Positions 6,343 through 10,323 of a DNA stretch of 10,323 bases are shown here, one piece after another. Under the pieces are notes generated by a model. That model had not been told where the DNA came from. It saw only the letters and a program-made list of their open reading frames with translations, and did no database searches. Location: contig JAGKWY010000121.1 in the NCBI GenBank assembly GCA_021151625.1, positions 1 to 10,323 of the forward strand, given 5' to 3'. The DNA is from Gammaproteobacteria bacterium. GTDB lineage: Bacteria; Pseudomonadota; Gammaproteobacteria; Pseudomonadales; Cellvibrionaceae. Position numbers and translations under genes: made by a program. Each line of letters opens with the position of its first letter. Within the stretch, counting starts at the first letter, position 1.

Positions 6343-8208
6343 TTATGACCAGAGTTTTAGCGCAAAGAATCCTGAGTAAGCCAAGTGGATTGCCATCAAT
6401 AGATGTAAGACTGCGTAAATAAGTGCGTACCAGTATATCCATTTAGAGATGTCGTACTGCCGGAATTTGATAAGTGCTACTCCGCTGGCAAGGGCAAATA
6501 CGGGATAAACAATACTTAGAATAAGAATAGCCACAGACAAAAGTGATACCTCCGCCGCTGCATGCATAAAAATTCCAGCTAATGAGAGTAAGCCAACTAA
6601 TCCCAGCAGTATTAAGCTCGCTAGCAATGGCCAAATACGTATCCAGACACTGGCGTCGGTTGGAATTTTTTTCACTAGTCGGCGCGAGCCCCACACTAAC
6701 ATGGCTAATAAACTCAATAGACTTATTGCAAAGAGGGCCGCGTAAAGCCCGAGCTGGCTGAAAACTGTTAGTGCAGACACGGGTTTAAATAAATCAGCAC
6801 CTATCTGTACGGTGCTTCCTTCGATAGGGTCTTCAACCAGCGCGATGGTTGGCAAGCCAGACCACTGTTCAATGAGGTTTTCACTACTTATCGCATAAGC
6901 TTTACCTGGTGCATCCCATCCACCTAACAAAGGTTGGCGATACATATAAGTCTCGTCCGTCTCAAATTTCATTACACCAAAAACACTATTCAGTGCGCGC
7001 GTCATATTTTGGCGATGATTAATGGGGGCATAGTAGCCGTTGAGGTTTTTATATTTCTCCGGCAGTGCGATGGGTTGAGGCTTAGTGACTTTATGGTCTT
7101 TTAGTAGATAGGTGCGAATAGTCTTGGATATTCGATCGAACGCGGGCCAGTTGCCCGTATTAACCATAAATATATAGCCAGTGTTCAATTCCTTGCTATA
7201 GCTTAATTCGGCAAGTCCACCAAGTACTCCTCCGTTATGGCCATGGAATACCCTATGAAAGTCTTTGTAGCCACTTGTGTAATTCGCCAAACCATAGCCG
7301 GCTATTATTCCTGACGCATATCCCAATGTTGTTTGAGATACTTCCATACGATCAATGGCTGTAGCTGGCATTAATTGTTGCGCGGGTGTGGCACCACGTA
7401 ATAGTAAAAACTGTACGAAGTTGGCCATATCTTTAGGTGAAGAGTTGATTGATCCGGCCGCTCTATGAATGATATGCCAATACTTTTCTGCTTTGCCATT
7501 AGTATAAAGAGTAGCGCCTTTTTGCTCATACAAATCAGTTTTAAAATAGCTGGTGGATGGCATATTTAATGACTGGAAAAAATTTTCGTGGATGTAATCT
7601 TCGTATTTTTTTTCGGTAATTTTTTCAATGATATAAGCTGCAACTGCAGCGCCTGCATTGCTATAGGCGTGGCGAGTTCCTGGAATCCAACGGGATTTGC
7701 GTGAATCCGGATGATAGTCCAATCCTTCTTTAGTGGTCATACTATCTGGTGCTGAATAGGCATACTCTGCAAGATGAATATCATCCCATCCTGTGGTGTG
7801 CTCCAACAGATGAACAATTCTAACCGGGTGTGTTTCCTCCCAGGGGTTTTCAAATTGAACATCTGGCGCAAGGTCGCGAACTTTATCATTTAAGTTGAGT
7901 TTGCCTTCTTCTTGCAATTTTAAAATAGCCAGGGCAGCAAACATTTTGGAAATAGAGCCGATACGAAACAGCGTGTTTTCATCGGCGGGCGTGTGGTTTT
8001 CGGTATTGGTTTCACCCAGCCCCGCAATCCATTGTGGTCCATCTTTATTAACCAGTGCTATACCGACGGCAGGGGTGTTGGTTTCCGCACGGATTTTCTC
8101 TATCGCAGTTTTTAATTCTTCCAATGTTTGCGGTGTTGGGTCTATTTCTGCGTAGGAGGATGTCGACAAAAGTAACAGGGATAGTAGTAAAGAAATAAAT
8201 AAACGCAT
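6343..8208 (-). CDS. Membrane-anchored serine hydrolase, beta-lactamase/DD-peptidase fold
   Basis: Exported serine hydrolase of the class C beta-lactamase/S12 peptidase family (PF00144). The 621-residue product has a signal peptide (cleavage near Ala20) and a catalytic domain at about 25-370. The motifs are SISK (nucleophile Ser85, Lys88), YSN (Tyr182-Asn184) and HNG (324-326, in the place of KTG). Residues about 380-480 form an extra region. Four membrane helices follow at about 484-506, 524-548, 552-580 and 591-613, with basic loops SRRLVKK and KFRQYDISK on the cytoplasmic side. This topology puts the active site in the periplasm. Substrate is unknown: members include DD-peptidases, D-amino-acid peptidases, esterases and beta-lactamases, and the four-helix tail argues against a plain AmpC beta-lactamase. 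The start has AAGGA seven bases upstream. It is the first gene of an operon with the sensor kinase and regulator, which suggests a role in signalling or in the response it controls. Confidence 0.92.
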   Translation of the reverse strand: MRLFISLLLSLLLLSTSSYAEIDPTPQTLEELKTAIEKIRAETNTPAVGIALVNKDGPQWIAGLGETNTENHTPADENTLFRIGSISKMFAALAILKLQEEGKLNLNDKVRDLAPDVQFENPWEETHPVRIVHLLEHTTGWDDIHLAEYAYSAPDSMTTKEGLDYHPDSRKSRWIPGTRHAYSNAGAAVAAYIIEKITEKKYEDYIHENFFQSLNMPSTSYFKTDLYEQKGATLYTNGKAEKYWHIIHRAAGSINSSPKDMANFVQFLLLRGATPAQQLMPATAIDRMEVSQTTLGYASGIIAGYGLANYTSGYKDFHRVFHGHNGGVLGGLAELSYSKELNTGYIFMVNTGNWPAFDRISKTIRTYLLKDHKVTKPQPIALPEKYKNLNGYYAPINHRQNMTRALNSVFGVMKFETDETYMYRQPLLGGWDAPGKAYAISSENLIEQWSGLPTIALVEDPIEGSTVQIGADLFKPVSALTVFSQLGLYAALFAISLLSLLAMLVWGSRRLVKKIPTDASVWIRIWPLLASLILLGLVGLLSLAGIFMHAAAEVSLLSVAILILSIVYPVFALASGVALIKFRQYDISKWIYWYALIYAVLHLLMAIHLAYSGFFALKLWS

Positions 8209-8269
8209 AACTAAGTCCTTGATGTTTTCGTCTATCTTCCAGCACTGCGAGTATTTGGTGCTGATTGGA

Positions 8270-8281
8270 TGCCAAGTGGCA
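8270..8281. promoter_or_regulatory. Small palindrome upstream of the serine hydrolase operon
   Basis: TGCCA and TGGCA form a perfect 5-2-5 inverted repeat about 62-73 bases before the serine hydrolase start codon, in the short promoter-bearing gap left after the upstream terminator. It could be an operator for a dimeric regulator. A repeat this short can arise by chance, and no clear -10/-35 pair was found next to it. Confidence 0.25.
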
Positions 8282-8283
8282 AT

Positions 8284-8317
8284 AGAAAAAGATAAGCGGC
8301 AAATTCTGCCGCTTATC
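8284..8317 (-). terminator. Rho-independent terminator after the SnoaL-like gene
   Basis: On the - strand an 11-bp perfect stem (8291-8301 paired with 8307-8317, outer bases GATAAG, inner bases CGGCA) closes a five-base loop and is followed directly by five T residues (8286-8290). It lies about 40 bases after the stop codon of the SnoaL-like gene. It should end that transcript and separate it from the serine hydrolase operon, which would then need its own promoter in 8209-8290. Confidence 0.9.
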
Positions 8318-8357
8318 CGTAATGACGTTGATGAGTTTCTGTATCTGAGTTTAGCCT

Positions 8358-8846
8358 TTATTGACGTGTGGCTGGATCCCAGTGTTCAGCTATTTTTCCA
8401 TTTTCTATGCGGAATTGATCAAACCAGCTGGTTGTGTATGATTTAGTCGGATCTTTAGGGTCGGTATGCTCTTTCGCGAACGTAAGGATCACCAGGTCAC
8501 CCTCTGCAACTATGGAGACTAATGGACTTTCTATCTGTGCAGCGATAGGCCTTGGCTTTTTAAATTTTGCGAAAAATTCAACAAAGGCTTGTCGTCCGGT
8601 AGCAACATTCGGGTTGTGTTGAATATAGTTTTCAGTTAGGTACTTTGGTGCTAAATCCAGGTGGCCAGCTTCAAATACTTCCCGCCAAAAATCGTAAACC
8701 AGCTTTTTATTAGCGGCTAGTTGCGGGTCGTTACTTGCTAGTAACGCTGCCTGATTGGTATGGGCTTTAACCGGCTCCTGTGCATTAGTGAATCCACTAC
8801 CAAGTAACAGGGTAATCGCTGTAGCTGATAGAAATCTTGCTAGCAT
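8358..8846 (-). CDS. Secreted SnoaL/NTF2-like protein
   Basis: Small protein of the NTF2-like superfamily, close to the group annotated as predicted SnoaL-like aldol condensation-catalysing enzymes. The 162-residue product has a signal peptide with likely cleavage at Ala22-Gln23, so it works in the periplasm or outside the cell. The fold is indicated by an N-terminal helix region (NKKLVYDFWREVFEAGHLD, 46-64), the family hallmark YIQHNP at 74-79, and a C-terminal strand pair around FDQFRIENGKIAEHWD (142-157). The family name does not prove a reaction; many members have no known substrate. A strong AAGGAG site lies six bases before the ATG. The gene begins 19 bases after the stop of an upstream secreted-protein gene and is followed by a strong terminator, so the two form one transcription unit. 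Confidence 0.88.
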   Translation of the reverse strand: MLARFLSATAITLLLGSGFTNAQEPVKAHTNQAALLASNDPQLAANKKLVYDFWREVFEAGHLDLAPKYLTENYIQHNPNVATGRQAFVEFFAKFKKPRPIAAQIESPLVSIVAEGDLVILTFAKEHTDPKDPTKSYTTSWFDQFRIENGKIAEHWDPATRQ

Positions 8847-8865
8847 AAGTTTCTCCTTAATGTAG

Positions 8866-9645
8866 TTAATTGATCAGTTGCAGGTTGGCAGCGATGGTTT
8901 CCTTTTGATTCATGCCAGCACCCTTGCTGTTTGATGTTGACGTAAGTTTGCTCACCAGTAGCCTGTCGCCATTGGTGATGTAGGATTTTTCCACATCAAA
9001 ATTAAACTCGAAGCCAATTACCAGGGCGAATCTACCTGAACCTTTGCCGGTGGATTGGCTGGCAAGTGGGATTCCTTTATCGTTGATCCAGATTTTTAAA
9101 TCTGTCTGATATTTTTTCAGATTTTTCTGCTCGTCCTCGCTTAGTTTTTCCAGCGGAATTTGCAGGTGTAGCAAACGGGCTGCCTGGCCCTGATAGGTGA
9201 GAGTTTCTTCTTTGACTAATGTGGCTTTGCGTAGATCATCTTCAATATCGCGCACCGGATTAAACAAGATGCTGAACTCGGCATATTTAAAACGGTTCAT
9301 GGCATCGGTGGTAGGTGTTAGTGCTTGCGGGTTTTGTTTTTTGAGTTCGCTCTCCTTGTCGATGATACTCAATAATTCGGTAGGGTAGCGGATCTGTAAC
9401 CCCGATTGATTTTGCTCCAGCGTAAATTGGGTGTGGCCTTCTTTGCGGTTTTCTTTTTTACTTTCCTCTCCATCGCTACTTTTTAAGCTTGCGTTGACCT
9501 CTGCGCTGAAAGGGGATGTTTGTTTCAGATTTTTGAGTGCTTGTTGCAAATCACTTAAGCCATCGGCATGGGTAACCGGGCTGGAAATTATAGTGATGAG
9601 TAAACCGATTAAACTGAAAATCCTTGAGGGGGAATGGGCACGCAT
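8866..9645 (-). CDS. Secreted protein of unknown function
   Basis: I do not recognise this family. The 259-residue product has a signal peptide (hydrophobic IFSLIGLLITII; likely cleavage after THA, residue 27) and contains no cysteine, so it is neither a lipoprotein nor disulfide-bonded. The mature part begins with a helix-like LSDLQQALKNLKQ, has a very charged stretch at about 57-71 (SDGEESKKENRKEG), and then alternating polar and hydrophobic segments that look beta-rich. The overall look (short N-terminal helix, then a long mostly beta protein with KIWINDKGIPLASQS) recalls LolA/LppX-like lipid-carrier folds, but this is only an impression. AGGA lies six bases before the ATG. The gene is the first of a two-gene unit with the SnoaL-like protein, 19 bases downstream. 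Upstream are a direct repeat and the efp terminator, so its promoter should lie within 9646-9850. Confidence 0.85.
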   Translation of the reverse strand: MRAHSPSRIFSLIGLLITIISSPVTHADGLSDLQQALKNLKQTSPFSAEVNASLKSSDGEESKKENRKEGHTQFTLEQNQSGLQIRYPTELLSIIDKESELKKQNPQALTPTTDAMNRFKYAEFSILFNPVRDIEDDLRKATLVKEETLTYQGQAARLLHLQIPLEKLSEDEQKNLKKYQTDLKIWINDKGIPLASQSTGKGSGRFALVIGFEFNFDVEKSYITNGDRLLVSKLTSTSNSKGAGMNQKETIAANLQLIN

Positions 9646-9755
9646 GGTTTTTCCTGTAGTGGTTACTGTGAAGTCCTGGTGCTATTGGCACTACACATAG
9701 AAACTAAAGCGCAGGAATAGTTCATTAGGGGCGTGGGGTTGTAGCGGTTAGCAGT

Positions 9756-9784
9756 GAATTATTGATAGGCGGGAATTATTGATA
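9756..9784. repeat. Tandem 12-bp direct repeat, 17-bp period
   Basis: GAATTATTGATA occurs perfectly at 9756-9767 and again at 9773-9784, separated by GGCGG. The pair lies 111-139 bases upstream of the secreted-protein start on the - strand and about 70 bases beyond the efp terminator. Its placement suits a tandem regulator binding site or a small local duplication. On the + strand each copy ends in a -35-like TTGATA. Confidence 0.6.
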
Positions 9785-9853
9785 TAAGGGAAGGATTAAG
9801 TGTGAAGAGAAGAAATAAAGAAAAATAGAAATGAAATAAAGAAGAGCAGAAAT
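9785..9853. other. Purine-rich, strand-asymmetric intergenic tract
   Basis: The + strand is almost entirely A and G here, with few C or T, and contains three imperfect copies of a GAAATAAA unit (near 9812, 9831 and 9850). No open reading frame of useful length is present on either strand. On the - strand it is the pyrimidine-rich sequence immediately after the efp terminator. Function unknown; it may be untranslated trailer, unconstrained spacer, or part of a small RNA. Confidence 0.5.
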
Positions 9854-9882
9854 AAAAATGGCGCCCTGTAGGCGCCATTTTT
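9854..9882 (-). terminator. Bidirectional Rho-independent terminator after efp
   Basis: A perfect 12-bp inverted repeat pairs 9854-9865 (AAAAATGGCGCC) with 9871-9882 (GGCGCCATTTTT) around the loop CTGTA. The GC core ends in A/T runs on both sides, so it would work in either direction. It starts 23 bases after the efp stop codon, which makes it the efp terminator on the - strand. On the + strand it would stop any transcript entering from 9790-9850. Confidence 0.93.
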
Positions 9883-9905
9883 AGTTGCGATACATATCTA
9901 TATCA

Positions 9906-10323
9906 TTAAGCGCGAGATTTGTATTCGCCGGTACGTGCGTCGATGATGATCTTTTGGCCAATCTCAACGAAAGCAGCAACTTGCAATTCAGTGCCGTTCT
10001 TGAGTTTAGCGGTCTTCATCACTTTACCAGAGGTATCGCCACGAACTGCTGGCTCGGTGTAAACCACTTCGCGAGTAATCGCGTTTGGTGGAGTTACAGA
10101 AATTACTTTGCCTTCGTAGAATACTGCATCACAGATGTCTTCCATGCCGTCTTCGATCCAGGGCAGCAGATCGCCCAGCTCTTCGCCGGTTACTTCGAAT
10201 TGGTTGAATTCCGGGTCCATGAAAACGTACATTGGATCAGCGTAGTAAGAGTAGGTTACTTCTTTGCGATCCAATTGGATGTCTTCGAATTTGTCGTCAG
10301 CGCGATATACGGTTTCGGTGTTG
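9906..10323 (-). CDS. efp: Elongation factor P, N-terminus outside window
   Basis: Translation factor that binds ribosomes stalled on polyproline stretches and helps peptide-bond formation. The visible part is about 138 residues of an expected 188 or so. It starts mid-gene at the right edge with NTETVYRADDKFEDIQ and runs to the stop at 9906-9908. It covers the end of domain I and OB domains II and III, including LDRKEVTYSYYADP, FMDPEFNQF, YTEPAVRGDTSGKVMKTAKL and the terminal DARTGEYKSRA. These match the Pseudomonas PA2851-type EF-P, whose modified loop residue is an arginine rhamnosylated by EarP (established for P. aeruginosa). That loop lies beyond the window, so the type of modification here is inferred. 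The codon at 10272-10274 is TTG and encodes an internal Leu, not a start. A 12-bp terminator follows the gene. Confidence 0.96.
   Translation of the reverse strand, partial: NTETVYRADDKFEDIQLDRKEVTYSYYADPMYVFMDPEFNQFEVTGEELGDLLPWIEDGMEDICDAVFYEGKVISVTPPNAITREVVYTEPAVRGDTSGKVMKTAKLKNGTELQVAAFVEIGQKIIIDARTGEYKSRA

Noticed and set aside
6343..8208. Calling the serine hydrolase an AmpC beta-lactamase resistance gene
   Set aside because: The four C-terminal helices, the extra 100-residue region and the operon with a LytTR system do not fit AmpC, and no AmpC-specific feature beyond the general fold motifs is visible.
8219..8446. 75-codon open frame on the + strand
   Set aside because: It runs through the terminator hairpin and into the antisense of the SnoaL-like gene, with no family features.
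10272..10274. Apparent start codon for a 122-residue protein within efp
   Set aside because: The codon is TTG, an internal Leu. The frame stays open to the window edge and the upstream residues match EF-P, so this is a truncated gene at the edge.

Overview
The window reads as chromosomal DNA of a gammaproteobacterium, most likely Cellvibrio or a close relative in the Cellvibrionaceae. Three things point there. The RlmL and RlmK methyltransferases are fused in one protein, as is usual in gammaproteobacteria. The elongation factor P is of the Pseudomonas type (internal motif LDRKEVTYSY). The chitinase is a lipoprotein whose lipidated cysteine is followed by a run of glycines and a polyserine linker, a style typical of Cellvibrio and Saccharophagus carbohydrate-active enzymes. 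The genus is inferred from these traits, not from a database match. No insertion sequence, phage gene, CRISPR array, tRNA or rRNA was seen.

Layout. On the + strand, bases 132-3226 hold rlmKL (23S rRNA methyltransferase), followed 17 bases later by a secreted eight-cysteine protein of unknown function. Everything else is on the - strand and is described here in the direction of transcription, from high to low coordinates. The 3' part of efp enters from the right edge and ends in a perfect 12-bp terminator hairpin (9854-9882). A 260-base intergenic region follows, with a purine-rich tract and a 12-bp direct repeat at 17-bp period. Next comes a two-gene unit encoding a secreted protein of unknown function and a secreted SnoaL/NTF2-like protein, closed by a strong terminator (8284-8317). 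Then comes a tightly packed three-gene operon: a periplasmic beta-lactamase-fold serine hydrolase with four C-terminal membrane helices, a LytS-type sensor kinase and a LytTR response regulator. The gaps inside this operon are 3 and 2 bases. Last, 176 bases further on, is a lipoprotein GH18 chitinase that converges on the secreted eight-cysteine gene.

How the genes may work together. rlmKL and efp are translation housekeeping genes. The serine hydrolase, kinase and regulator look like one signalling unit in the cell envelope: the kinase has four membrane helices and no large sensor domain, and the co-encoded hydrolase is anchored in the same membrane with its active site in the periplasm. The hydrolase could therefore supply or modify the signal, but this is inference. 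The chitinase lies directly downstream behind a region with two inverted repeats and is a candidate target of the LytTR regulator. The most novel part of the window is this hydrolase/two-component operon, followed by the two families of unrecognised secreted proteins. No clearly unprecedented system could be demonstrated from sequence alone.
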